Of a stretch of DNA of 64,000 nucleotides, positions 1 through 11,073 are shown piece after piece. Position numbers and translations under genes: made by a program. Numbering within the stretch: the stretch's first letter is position 1; each line of letters starts with the position of its first letter. The notes under the pieces were generated by a model. The model saw only the letters and a program-made list of their open reading frames with translations, made no database searches and was not told where the DNA came from. Where the stretch lies: the NCBI GenBank assembly GCA_961205875.1, contig OY540810.1:3038001-3102000 (forward strand), given 5' to 3'. This stretch comes from Sialis fuliginosa (Eukaryota > Arthropoda > Insecta > Megaloptera > Sialidae).

Positions 1-345
1 CTTCAGGCTTAGGCAATGGTTTAAAGAATTTTGTAATTTTTTCTTGCTTGGCAGTTTTTAAAAGCTCCTTCAATTCAGACTGAAATTCAGCAGTGGCATT
101 AGCAATTTGCCTCTTAAAAATAAGACTTCGTTCCATAGACGGATCAATTTTCATAAAGAAATCACAAAGCTCATTTGCCATTCTTAAACCTTCACTAAGA
201 TTTTTCAAATTAAATGTCACGTTTCCTGATTAGATCCGCGAATAAAGAAATCTTTAGCCGCGAATATAGGAATTGGGTCTCATTTTTTTAATCCGTGAAT
301 AGTGAAAACGCGAATGAAGGAAGCGCGAATAAGGAGCTTTTACTG
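1..345 (-). mobile_element. Tigger-like (pogo) mini-element, copy 1, cut by window start
   Basis: The right boundary reads TACTG followed by TA at 346-347, and the terminal sequence (CAGTAAAAGCTCCTTATTCG on the minus strand) is the same as in copies 2 (19948-20455) and 3 (42032-42561). The minus strand from about 228 down to 1 holds an open fragment of the same transposase C-terminus as in the other copies, including the QEKITKFF motif. The rest of the element lies outside the window. A TA target site and a CAGT start are known for the pogo/Tigger branch of Tc1/mariner. Confidence 0.85.
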
Positions 346-704
346 TACATGCATATTAATATTATACAATAAAAGAAATAGTAAAGCAAAATCAAAAATT
401 AAACTAGAATTATTGTATTCTAGTATTAAGTATAAATTTTTTTTACACATTAATGAATTAATAAAAATATTTTAATTATATCGATATATTGATAAGATAA
501 AATGATCGCACTACACATTTTAGATAACAATTTGATTAACATATACTTAACTGAAGTATTCATGTACTAAATATAGATATTATTCTATATAAATAAATGA
601 AAATGATGTTACAAGCAAATAAACTACTTTTAAAAATTCCATATTTTGTTAATTTTCGAAATAAGATCATAAAAAATGAATTAATAAAAATGTAAAACTC
701 CATA
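346..704. other. AT-rich spacer, nothing recognised
   Basis: Very AT-rich sequence between two MITEs, with no repeat shared elsewhere in the window and no splice-bounded open frame. Confidence 0.5.
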
Positions 705-1152
705 AGGTGCAGTGGGGTAAGTGCAGACCGGTTTTTGAACCCATATATTTTCAATCTGTTATATAAATACTTAATATTTTCAGTATCAAATGATTGTGCA
801 GTTATTACTGACTAGTTTAAATTGAATAGGACGCCAATTTTCTTTGTATATTTGCATTATGATAGGAAATTGTAAAAAAATGTCAACTACAGTGCACTTG
901 CCCCATTTTCGGGGCAAGTGCATTACCGGTAGTTAAAAACGCTTTGAAGCATTATTTCATATGCTAGAATTGTGAATACGCCTAGTATAAAATGCTTTTT
1001 ACCGCATCAAGATACGTTGTTTAGTTTTGGAGTAGTGAACTTTTTAAACAAGTTGGTATTAACTTTTAGTAGTTCACTACATATTAGCTATTATAATTTC
1101 ACTCGTATTATAATAAAAAGAACCCGTTAATGCACTTGCCCCCACTGCACCT
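705..1152. mobile_element. TA-flanked MITE with AGGTGCAGTGGGG termini
   Basis: TIRs AGGTGCAGTGGGGTAAGTGC and its near-perfect complement (ending in CACTGCACCT) are flanked by TA on both sides (703-704 and 1153-1154). A second inverted pair built from the same motif sits inside at about 892-925 (GTGCACTTGCCCC, then GGGGCAAGTGCA), so the terminal motif occurs four times. No coding sequence is present. The GGGGTAAgTGmA core is reminiscent of the GGGGTAAAAGTGAAAC termini at 10052, 56564 and 59386, which may mark a related Tc1/mariner-like group. Confidence 0.75.
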
Positions 1153-1779
1153 TATCTATATGTTTGTATATGTTTGAAACCATATTTTTAATTTATTTGC
1201 GATGATATCACTTATCTAATGAATTAATTATTTCTATTTTGTTTAAATAATTAGTCGCATACCAAGTTTTAAAACAATTTATGATAGATTATTTCATACA
1301 CCTCCACAATATTGACACAGTTAAACATAGGTATTTCATTTATAAAATTCGATTACAGTAGCTATGAATAATCGATTTAATGGTTATTTATTTTTAAAAA
1401 TGCGCATTCTTAGTAAATACTCGGTATTCTATGAATTATCTGATAAAATACTACATAAATAAATACTAAATAAATCTATTTCTATTATTTAAATCAAACA
1501 ACGATAAAGTAATTTATGATATATGGAATTCGTTTTTAGAATAATGTTCCGAATTATTTAAAATTAAGTGTGTAATTCTACAATGACATATTTGTTTTGT
1601 TTATTTTGATTGAATCTAATTTATATGAATTTTATTTTTAATTAATTTGATAATAATTGATAATATAGAAATTGTCACATCGATTTTAACTATTGTAATT
1701 TGTTTTTAAAGCATTTTTATTCAATATTGTTCATCCTATTTTGCATTTTCCCACAATTTAAATGTGCTTACAATGTGTA
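1153..1779. other. AT-rich spacer, nothing recognised
   Basis: No repeat match within the window and no splice-bounded open frame. Long A/T runs dominate. Confidence 0.5.
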
Positions 1780-1787
1780 CTACGAAG

Positions 1788-2363
1788 TAGAGCTGGGCGC
1801 GGGTCGTGAATTTTTCGGATCACGTCGGGTCACGGCCGTGACCGTGCGTGAGCACATTTTTCTTGTGCGTTTTTTTTAATAAACTTATTTGATCTTTTTT
1901 TTAATATCTGAACTAATAATGCATAAATATAATAATGTTTTAAAACGAATTTTGATATTAAAAAATATAGTATAAAAAATAAATGTTATTTTTAGAAGCA
2001 CTTTCACATGGTCAGTATTGCCAACTATATCAGAACACCAACAAAAGATTTAAAAATGCATTGTAGTTTTATTTTCTTATTGTTTTGTTTGCTATTACTG
2101 TACTAGAATGCAATTTAGAAGAAAATAATATGAATGTAAAATATACACAATATATTGCACGTAAAAAACATTAATTTTCATCATTTCAAAATTTAATTTA
2201 CAACAATTAGATTAAATCGGGTCACAAGCGTGACCCGCCGTGCGTGAGTAAAAAAATAGAATTCGTGATCGTGAATACTTTTTTTTGTAACCGTGAGTGA
2301 GCGGACGTGACTAAACATTTTTCTCTCGTGAGCGTGCGTGATCGTGAGCAACGCCCAGCTCTA
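1788..2363. mobile_element. hAT-type MITE (TAGAGCTGGGCG termini)
   Basis: TIRs TAGAGCTGGGCG and CGCCCAGCTCTA are flanked by a perfect 8-bp duplication CTACGAAG (1780-1787 and 2364-2371). Eight-base TSDs and a TAnnG start are standard for hAT. Both subterminal regions carry many CGTGA/TCACG motifs, which are candidate transposase-binding sites. No transposase fragment is present. Confidence 0.9.
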
Positions 2364-2371
2364 CTACGAAG

Positions 2372-2810
2372 TCACTGTTTCTAAACATGTTGTAAATATT
2401 CAGTATCTGCACTACTAACAATATGGATATTTTTTAATAAGAGCTATGTGCATACTTAATAATTAAAGTTTCGCAATATGCCAACTAGAAAATCTATGCA
2501 ATGTCAAACTTTAGACAAGATAATGAAGTACAGAAACTATACCTTCACGTGTTCAGTTTGTAGTCTTGGAAGATACTTCAGTATTCAGCAGAGTTTGTGA
2601 TTTTTGTTCACTATTGTTCGCTATATACACGTCAATGTCATTTGGATTTAAATATTAAATAACAAAACTTTTAGTAAAACTACAGAATTTGAAAATATAT
2701 ATAGTAAAATATGTGATCAATTTCTGAAACATAAACTTCTACATTAACCAAATCACTTTTAAAGAAAATTATTGTTTTGAGGTTTTGACTAACATTTTGA
2801 ATCCAGTAGT
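2372..2810. other. Spacer with one short plus-strand ORF
   Basis: A 40-codon frame beginning at the ATG near 2477 contains a CxxC (CSVC) and ends in TGA near 2599. It has no recognised homology or splice support, so I do not call it a gene. The rest is AT-rich and featureless. Confidence 0.3.
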
Positions 2811-2900
2811 CAGAGCCGGCCTTTACGATTCTGGCGCCCTAGGCGAGATTTTTTTTTGACGACCCCCCCCCCACCGCCGCAGTGACGATCGTTAAAAATT
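2811..2900 (+). mobile_element. hAT-like terminus fragment (CAGAGCCGGCC)
   Basis: CAGAGCCGGCC is a common hAT start. A C-rich tract follows. No matching right terminus was found before 3500, although GC-rich sequence at 3450-3480 may belong to the same remnant. Probably a truncated copy. Confidence 0.45.
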
Positions 2901-3679
2901 ATCCGCACAAAAAAAAAGGGTGTGAGAAAATTATCGAAATGAATAAAATGTATAGAAAAATGAAAAATACCATTAAATACACTTTTTATTAATTCATTAG
3001 TGTAATATAATAATATTATATAAGATATAATTGATAAATAATATATAATATAACTAAAATTATATAAAAGATTTCTTCCTGGCTTTCATGTCTGCAAAAT
3101 TTTCGATTGCTGTCTCTTTTATTTTCAAATGTTATAATTTTCAATGCATTATTATTAGTTTTAAAATTAAGTTATTATAAAAAGTAATACATTGAAAACT
3201 TCTAACAACATAAAGTGTAATTAGTTCACGGACTACCTATCTGGCAATATTCTCTGCAACTTTCAAAGCTCGTAAAACAAAAGAGGTTTTTTAAACATAC
3301 ACTTGCGTCTACCACACGGTAGATAATCGTTTATATCGAATTACAATAATTCAATAGAAAGAAACGTACACAGATATCATAGATTCGGCTTTATTGACGG
3401 TTACAACGCCAACTTGGATGTTGATTGGTGATCTATAACACGCTATCATGACGCGGGCCGAGAGGTTTGGCCCCCCGGGGCAAACATCAAGCCCAATGCA
3501 CACTGTAAAATTACTTATATTGTTTTACAAAGCATTTCGTTTTGTTTTTAGAATGTTGTTTCGAGTTATTTATTGTTTGTAACACCAAAATAAACAAATA
3601 AGCAAAAATAGCTACATTACGTTAATAGTTTTGTTAATCTGAACTTATCTTGGACATTATATATATTTTACAACCCTAT
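2900..3679. other. Mostly AT-rich, unassigned
   Basis: Contains a moderately GC-rich block at about 3380-3490 (including GGCCCCCCGGGG) that may be the inner or right part of the hAT-like fragment at 2811. No gene is supported. Confidence 0.4.
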
Positions 3680-3712
3680 CATGTTTCCATTTTTCAGACC
3701 ATGGAAGTAAAA
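3680..3712 (+). repeat. Terminal hairpin of repeat family G (tail only)
   Basis: The tail TTTCAGACCATGGAAGTAAA matches the 3' end of the longer copies at 21047-22101 and 26508-27118. It is a solo tail fragment. Confidence 0.6.
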
Positions 3713-3814
3713 TTGTCAAAAAGTTTCTTAAGAAAAACATAATTACAGTGGAAATCACCAACTACCAAATGAATAGACGACATACTCTTCAAGAAGAAGT
3801 TATAACAACCTTAA

Positions 3815-4498
3815 GGGGGCAGACCCAGTTAGAATTTTGAAAAAATCATTTTTTTTTGCATTTTCTCAAAGTAGAATATTTCAAAACTATTCTGTGAAAA
3901 TTTCAGACAAATGTCCTGTCCATAGACGATTCAGTGTAAGTTCCAAAATAAATTTTTTATCTTCATGCAATTCGTACTCAAAACTTTAAACGCGTTTTTC
4001 TCGAAACCATGTTTTCGAAGTCGGTGATCATTGTAACTTGAGAACGGCTTTGCCGATTGGTTTGAAATTTTTCTCACTTATTCTATACATACTTGTCCTC
4101 AAGATGAACGAAGGATTTTTTTTTATAGCCGAAAATGCGAGTGAAATTTTAGTCGAATAAAGAATTTTTACTTTCAATATCCGCCATTTTGTGAAAATTC
4201 AAAATTTTTCAAATCCCTTCGTTCATCCGGAGCATTATGTCATTATCTAATGATCCCTTATGTTTTTTTTAATTTCAGATGATTTAGTGACGAGCAGCAG
4301 TGATCACGGCAAAACACTTTTTTTTGGACCCCTCCCAAATTTGCTGTATCCCACTTATTTTTTAATATTTTGCCATAAAAAAATTACAATGTTTTCTGTA
4401 AATACATATCTTTCATGTGTAAAAACATTTGTTATTAATTATTTTAATGCGTGGCCAAAAAAAAGCTTTTTTTGGAAGTCCCAACTGGATCTGCCCCC
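3815..4498 (+). mobile_element. TTAA-flanked MITE, copy 1 (GGGGGCAGACCCAGTT)
   Basis: TIRs GGGGGCAGACCCAGTT and AACTGGATCTGCCCCC are flanked by TTAA on both sides (3811-3814 and 4499-4502), the piggyBac target signature. The GGGGG start differs from the usual piggyBac CCC. Other copies lie at 45254-45945 and 62626-63247. An internal pyrimidine tract plus TTTCAG just before GATGATTTAGTGACGAGC looks like a 3' splice site and is kept in all three copies. No transposase is visible. Confidence 0.85.
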
Positions 4499-4502
4499 TT
4501 AA

Positions 4503-4632
4503 CCCATTAATGCCCAAAAGGATGTTTTCAAAAATTATAAGAAATGCTTTGTTGATATGTTTATATATTTTTGGGGGGCGCAAGTTCCCCAATTTTTAAT
4601 GTTGCGTTGATGCACTCTTGGGCGTTAATGGG
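4503..4632. mobile_element. Small piggyBac-like MITE (CCCATTAATGCCC)
   Basis: A 130-bp element with TIRs CCCATTAATGCCCAA and TTGGGCGTTAATGGG, flanked by TTAA (4499-4502 and 4633-4636). The left TTAA is also the right TTAA of the element at 3815-4498. A right-end fragment of the same family ends at about 35479 (GGGCGTTAATGGGTTAA). Confidence 0.8.
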
Positions 4633-4636
4633 TTAA

Positions 4637-5245
4637 GAAGCATTTTCATGCATATTTATATTCTTGTTACCTCGACTATCACTTCTAATATTGACCTTTC
4701 CTCCTGAAATATTATGTATACATATGTTCAATATTTAATACATAATGTATGTTATACCTACAGAAAAATGACAAAATGTTGTAGTGTACACACGACTTGA
4801 CGGCGCGGTTCGAGGAAGAGGTTGCGGAGGACAGAGGGAGCTAAAGCGGCGTTGTACTAGCAAGACAGGTTTTTGTGACGGTGCTAAAGTGTGCAACACA
4901 TACATACATACACACATTACATAATATCCGTTATACAGAATTGTGGTAAGTTGAGTCATGTTAGATTTATAACATTGGTGTACACGTTTGGATTATTATG
5001 ACGATGGTTATGATAATAATGGTTGTTTTTTCTTGTGTATGTTTTGTTGCAAACGTTTATTTTTGTACTTTTTTTTTAAAGAAAATTTAGTATAGGTATA
5101 TTGTCCGTACGAATAGCTTTTTATAGAACAGGAAATTAAATAAATATTTTAGTTATTCGAATGTATTGTATCTGTATGGGTTTAACCTTCAAAGTTTATA
5201 TTTTCATTCTGACATATTTACTATTGATATGTAGGTATATGTAAC
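4637..5245. other. Unassigned; short GC-rich block
   Basis: A GC-richer segment at about 4790-4890 stands out from the AT-rich background, but no frame or splice pair is convincing. No match elsewhere in the window. Confidence 0.35.
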
Positions 5246-5466
5246 TAGGGTGACCAGATTTTAGTTTTGGTAAACCCTGAGATGTAAATGAAGACCCCTT
5301 TTTTATTTTATCTTCTCTATTTTATTTTTTTTATTTTTATTTTCATAAAAAAATCTGCACTGTTATGTCCCTTGCTCTATTTTTGACGACCTTTTTTTTT
5401 TTTAGTCATGTTTTGCAAAACCCGGAGAAATTTCACCCAAACCCGGATCCCGGAGATTCAGTATCA
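5246..5466 (+). mobile_element. hAT-type TAGGGTGACCA MITE, right end lost
   Basis: Starts with TAGGGTGACCAGATTTTAG as in the complete copy at 19641-19867 and runs to CCCGGAGATTCAGTAT, then breaks where another hAT-like element begins. The right TIR and TSD are absent. Confidence 0.65.
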
Positions 5467-5850
5467 ATCCCCCCCATGAGTCTACGATAATTATAAGTTG
5501 ATCAAAAGAATTTATAATAATAAACTCAAAGACATTTTTTTAAACTCTTCTAGTATGAACAAAATCAACTTTTTTTAAAATGTTAATAGTTAGTACGAAA
5601 AGAGTCTAATAGGATTTTATTTTCAGCTTTTTAGTCGGTTTTAAAGAGGCAAATTAATTTTTTTAAACGTTTTTTTATATTTTTTATTATACATACATGA
5701 AATGTACTGTATAATAAAGTATAGTAATCATGAAAAAAATCGAACTCGAGATTTTAACGGAATTACACGTATTGAGGGTCCCTGAACCAAAAATATTAGA
5801 TTAAATACTAAGTCATATCCCCCCATCGCAAAAAGCTATCTACACCACTA
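5466..5850 (+). mobile_element. hAT-like CAGTGGCGTAGATAG family, right part
   Basis: Begins in CAATCCCCCCCATGAGTCTA, shared with the left end of the copy at 39963-40055, and ends in CTATCTACACCACTA, the complement of that copy's CAGTGGCGTAGATAG terminus. The left TIR of this copy is missing, so no TSD can be read. Confidence 0.55.
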
Positions 5851-7565
5851 GTTTTGTTATAAATAATCGAAAGAAATACAAAATGTAACGCATAACCAAT
5901 CATTAAATTGAAAAGAAAACTACAATCCCTCGCTTTTCGTTCATATTAAAACAATTATTATTATAACAAATTACAAAAAAAAATCACCGTATAAATTATA
6001 ATTAAAGGGTTAAAGGGTTAAATATACGCTAAAAATCAGCCCACAACAAAACGCAAGTTAATATTTATTACTATTATCATTTCACCCATTGTTTATCGCA
6101 TCAACAAGACAAGTACATGCACAGACACACACACAGACAAACCGACTTCCGGGTTTGAGTTAGTTATTATTATATAAAACATAAGCTGCGCCCCTCATTG
6201 TCCCTTGTACTGACGCCCACGGCATCTCTTTGTGGCGACAGTATACAACGCAGTCTAGGCCATAGGCTCCCTCAGAAAAGATCAAATAGAACTATTTCCA
6301 TTTCTTAGTTAACAAGAAAATTTTTTATAATAGACCAAATATAACGAAAATTATAAATCTGAAAAAAATGGATCGCAAGATAAAAAAAGGGTAAAAGAGC
6401 GTAAAAAATCGCAAACGAACTCTTTTTAACGTGCGATATATATATATTTATCATTTACTATTTTATTAATAACATATCCTCAATAATACAATAACATCGA
6501 AAATATTGTTAATTTTGTTTAAGAATGTATGGCACGTATAGTCTGAGTCAAAAATAATGTAAATCTAGATGCAATGAACGATCAAAATCAAATTATTAAT
6601 TATTCACTTTAAATGCTTATAAGAAAGTCGAATTGGTTTAAATACTACATAAACTATATAAAAATACTTTTGTTTAAAACCTTATTTCCCATTATTGACT
6701 GTTATTTTAGAATTTTAGCCAAAAAATTAATATTTGTGTTGATAATACGAAAAAAATTTATTCTGAATTCATCTGTCAGATATAAAAACAAAACAAGTAT
6801 TTTATTGTTATAAGTGACATAAATTAAAATATTTTTAATTAACACTATTTAGAACAATATTAGTACTTCATATGCTTACATATATGAAAAAATATTTAAT
6901 AAAAACAAATCATTACATTTCAGTACGCCATTTTTTTTTTATATTTTTCACCAATAATTTTTTTTTTCTCACAATTTAGTTCTGTATGTGTATAATTTTT
7001 TTTATGAAACTTGTTGCAAAATATGTAAGTAACGTGTTGTGAAAATTTCAGATTTTTCTCGATGCTTGAACCATGTGTTTTATTGGACTTTAACCGTAAA
7101 TACACCATTCTGTCATAAGAGCCCATGTTAATTTAAAGAAATAATAACTTTCAAACTACGTTGTAAAACCTTTTGAAATTTTGTGTGGGTACTTAAGATT
7201 TATAAAGGAGTAACTTCTCCAAATTTCAACTATTTCTCGTTGAAATTAGATACCTGCCATACATCCTTAATGCTTGAGTGATAGACGAAAAACTGACCTT
7301 ATTTACCCACCTCCTTTATAATTGGCGTAATATACTAACTAGGTTAGTATCTAATATCCTCATTTCAGTAAAAGTGTTCTCAGTTTCCAACCCCTCCTAT
7401 AAAATACATACGAGCGCCCTTGAGTCTACCTTTGTCGTGCGTTTTTATATTTTTATTAATTTATTTTCTTCCAGCGGTTTCCATAAATGTTACGGTGACT
7501 TTACCTTATTAATACACATAATGATTCATATACGCATAGGATTATGGAAAAAATACAACGTTTCA
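5851..7565. other. Long AT-rich stretch without recognised gene
   Basis: AT-rich sequence with one GC-richer block at about 6180-6270. Several 60-70-codon frames exist on both strands but are low-complexity (K/N/I/F-rich) and lack splice or start support. A duplicated TTAAAGGG sits near 6005. Confidence 0.5.
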
Positions 7566-8107
7566 ATGAGTACGTTTACACAGCGCTTTTATTCCGGTTT
7601 AACTATACCCGATGTAATAAAACCGTTTTAAGTGGTGGTGTTTACACATACGAGAATAAGTGACGTCAGCTGGAATTATAATTCCTGTTTGAAATACGCT
7701 ATGTTCGATGGTGTACCAACAAGAAATCTCAAAAATATTTCGTCTCTTTTATGTCCCACAAATCACGTTCTCTTCGTTTCAGGTGTTTTAACCATATTTT
7801 AACTGACGACGCTTTTTTAATGTCAATGCGAAGTGAATTACGATGAAATCCCTATACTCCGTAGATACTTATATTTTTTGAGGTTGGCTAAATAGGTATA
7901 ACTATGTCCATGCAGTTTACACGCATTTTTATTCCTGCTCTATTCCGGTTTACTTATGCTATTCCCGTAGACCAAGAGGAATAGCATAACTAAACCCGAT
8001 TAGTTATTTCGGGTGTAAAGTGCCGTTTACACGGACTTTTACACCCGGTTTTATTACATCGGTTATAGTTAAACCGTAATAAAAGCGTTGTGTAAACGTA
8101 CTCAATG
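7566..8107. repeat. Foldback element with arms of about 60 bp
   Basis: The left arm 7566-7628 (TGAGTACGTTTACACAGCGC onward) is the inverted complement of 8055-8107 (ending GTGTAAACGTACTCAATG). Between them lie further CGTTTACAC/GTGTAAACG and TTATTCC/GGAATAA motifs in both orientations. Such structure is typical of foldback or long-TIR elements. I could not fix a TSD. Confidence 0.6.
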
Positions 8108-8360
8108 TAGAATAATTAACAGTAAACAAAGATATCAATACAATTTTTATATACATATATATACCTACACGTCACCTGTAATGTATTGGGGGAAACAATT
8201 GTAGAATATTCAAGCTTTTAAGAAAGAATGTTGTTTATAAATACATAAATAAAATATATGTCGTGCTCTGAAATAAACGTGAATTATGATCCGTGTTTAA
8301 AATTTTGCGTAAACTAATTCATATCAGAAAAGTAAAGATTTAAAATTTTCTCAAAATAAG

Positions 8361-9109
8361 TTTTGCTTCCTCGCAATATCGAAGATACGAGAAGCTTTGT
8401 GATCGTTTTAGAATGAGACAGAAAAATTGTTCTCCGATTTCAAAATTTTAAATTTATCTTTCCGTTTCACGTCAAGGTAAACACTTTTCGTGTTTTCTGT
8501 CCGTCCGTCTGTGTATCCTCTGAATCCTTGTCACACGCATAATTCATAAACCACTGAACCGATATTAATGAAACTTGGTTGGATGGTTGGGTCTGACTTG
8601 AGGACGGTCCCATTTCAAACTCATCAAAATCTTGTGTAAGGAGGAGGGGTGACATCCCAAAATATTTATTTTTTCAAAATATCTCAAGAACGACACATGT
8701 TACGTACAAATTTTATAGGACCTTTTTTGTAGAGCATTCAATTTCCTTGTAAAATATTCCCTTACAAAGATTTTTTTTAATTGATATTTATTTTGACATA
8801 TTAATTGTCATTTTAACGTTTTAAATGACATTTTGACGTTTTAAATGTCATTTTGACGTTTGCATAAATTTAGATTTAGATTAAATCATCAAAAAAATAA
8901 AAATATACGAAAAAATAATCAGGTGCGTCTTATGAAAAATTTCGAACTAATATTTTTTAGTAAAATTGTATAAAAATTAGATGGTTAACCATGTTAGGCA
9001 ATTTATCTGAACACTTTATCGGTTTTTATTTAAATTGTTCAATTATTAATTACCTTGTGATGAATTTAGCACGAGGAAGCACTATGCATTTACTTGGCAG
9101 ATGTTTTTT
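8361..9109 (+). repeat. Repeat family E, copy 1
   Basis: Runs from TTTTGCTTCCTCGCAATATC to TTACTTGGCAGATGTTTTTT. The same end-to-end unit is inverted at 36943-37495. The 5' half is also at 18897-19440, and the 3' half at 14435-14583. It contains a CCGTCCGTC run, the phrase CATAAACCACTGAACCGAT, and a roughly 20-bp tandem repeat (8806-8860). Such blocks are common in arthropod non-autonomous repeats, and the class is not clear. Confidence 0.7.
8806..8860. repeat. TGTCATTTTGACGTTTTAAA tandem repeat, about 3 units
   Basis: About three units of TGTCATTTTGACGTTTTAAA inside repeat family E. The copy at 19386-19427 has about two units and the inverted copy at 37149-37228 about four. Confidence 0.75.
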
Positions 9110-9196
9110 ATATTCGTTAAATAATCGCATACAATCAAATATAAAGACATTGCTTTAGTCTTGAAAACATTATTATAATTATTTCTTAAAAAACTT

Positions 9197-9420
9197 ACCT
9201 CGGGTTGCATAAAGCAAAATTAACCACGATTGTTAATCAGTTGTTTTAAAACCATTATTACATTAATTCTAAAAAACAATCACAGTTATGATCAATTTTA
9301 TAAGATAAAAAATAATCATATTTAGTAAATTGTTCATTTACAAATCGAAAATAAGTTTAGAATTAACATTAATCATGGTTTGAAAACAACTGATTAACTA
9401 ATCGTTGTTAATTTTTAATT
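9197..9420. repeat. Foldback MITE with arms of about 55 bp
   Basis: The left arm (GATTGTTAATCAGTTGTTTT, continuing to TTAATTCTAAA) is complementary to the right arm (TTTAGAATTAACATTAATCA, continuing to CTGATTAACTAATCGTTG). A left-arm fragment is at 20968-21046. The element could fold into one hairpin. TSD not resolved. Confidence 0.7.
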
Positions 9421-10051
9421 ACCGTTAATAACAATAAATATCCATCTAAATAACTAATTAACCCATCGTATATTTACATAGAAGTATGCTGTAATAAATT
9501 ACCCTGAAATTAAGTGAGTTCAAATCTATAAAAATAAAATAATAATCATATTATATTGATAATGGGATTATTGAATTTTAATAAAACATTGTATATTTGT
9601 GATTGTAACCTAAAGTAACGAGAACAGTGTTTTATTTATTTGGACCAATCAGAACCAAGATCCTGGAGACACGCCACTAGATTTCAGCTGATTTATTTCG
9701 CGAAAGTGAAAGAAATAGTCCACGTGTTAAATGTTACCATAGATAAAACACTTTGACAGTTTGACAGAATGATATTTTTTTTATTTTATTTCAGATATAT
9801 TTTTATCACGGGCTACTTGATTGAACTACAAAAGATTCCTTCACCGATATTTTAACTTCTTTGTGTCAATGACTTTCAACTTTTAATTTATTTACAATAA
9901 CATGTAATATACGCTTTTCAACTTTTATTTTCAAAACTATTCAAATACTGTAGAAATGGTAATAAAATAATTGCAGAAGAAAAAATAAATCGTAAAAATG
10001 CATATTTAATAAGGTCAACACTGCCTACAAACATATTTCGGTTTTTAAGTA
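9421..10051. other. AT-rich spacer
   Basis: No shared repeat recognised. A GGACCAATCAG motif (CCAAT box) lies near 9642, but no promoter context is visible. Confidence 0.4.
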
Positions 10052-10571
10052 GGGTCAACTGGGGTAAAAGTGAAACAATATACAAATCTTTCATGTTTTT
10101 TAATAGTTAACGATACAAATTCATATTTTATTTTTTTCTTCTAGATGAGCTTATGAAAATGAAAAAAATGTGTTTCATTTTTAACCTCTAATTTGGGAAA
10201 AAGTGAAACATGCATCTAATGGAAAATATTTCTCGAAAAATTAAAAGAAAAGATACAAAGGCAACTTTGATTTATCTTCTTTGTGGCATATCAATGTGAA
10301 ATTGTAACTTTAATTAATATCTGAACTATATAGAAAGTTATGTGCAAAGAATTAAAATTTAATTCACACGTTTTGACATCGACTAACAGGGAAATCTGTA
10401 GAGGTGACACATCACTTATTAGACGATTCATATTTTCAGGTCGCTTTAACAAACCTTTAATGATGATGTCAGTTTTTATAATTCTCCTATAAACAAATTA
10501 GTTTTTTAGTTGCAAGCTTGTTTCACTTTTACCCTATTTTTTTGGTGTTTCATATTTACCCCGCTCGGCCC
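10052..10571 (+). mobile_element. TA-flanked MITE GGGTCAACTGGGG, copy 1
   Basis: TIRs GGGTCAACTGGGGTAAA and (T)TTACCCCGCTCGGCCC are flanked by TA (10050-10051 and 10572-10573). A second inverted GTGAAAC/GTTTCAC layer lies just inside each end. Copies 2 and 3 are at 56564-57036 and 59386-59940. No coding sequence is present. Consistent with a Tc1/mariner-type MITE. Confidence 0.8.
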
Positions 10572-10573
10572 TA

Positions 10574-11073
10574 CTTGCTTTTCTAATTGCTTCATTTTGT
10601 CGATAAGAAATACTTTTCGTTACTACGTAAAAGTTATACACTGCAATTTGTATATCTTTTTTAGTAATTCTCAATCATTTTGATTAACTTCTTTAAAAAC
10701 CTTTTAACTTTCGATCTAAAATTTCCCGCACAACACAATGAAGCTGGATACATTTTTTTAAAGACACAACATTTAGTTAGTAATGAATGCTGATGCAGAA
10801 ATATTTTTTGTATGTGCGCGCGTTAATTTCAATGGCAGTGTCTGAAGAATTTTCAGTCGTTGCTTTAGGAATGCGGTGCTGAGATGCAGGCGCGATTTTT
10901 GAAAAAAGCACCGCACGGTTTCTTTGATTTCTCTCTTCCCCGCTTTGTTTTATTTCACAATGAAAACGAGCGCAAGGTACCGAGTTCATGAGCGGCTACA
11001 GAAGACGAATCAAGAGACAATATGTTTAAAAAACCAAATAAGCGACATTTTGGCCGATATTGAGTTATGTATA
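10574..11073. other. GC-richer unique block with overlapping short ORFs
   Basis: At 10777-11073 base composition rises well above background. A plus-strand frame from the ATG at 10924 (or 10960) runs into the pogo element at 11074, and a 70-codon minus-strand frame (10989 to 10777) overlaps it. Neither has a recognised domain. If the element plus one TA copy is ignored, the plus frame stays open for a few more codons up to the next insertion at 11692. It could be an old coding fragment broken by transposons, or chance. Confidence 0.25.

Noticed and set aside
2477-2600. 40-codon ORF with a CxxC
   Set aside because: Too short, no homologue recognised, no splice evidence.
7278-7631. 117-codon plus-strand open frame
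   Set aside because: Its second half lies in the arm of the foldback repeat 7566-8107, so it is not a host gene.
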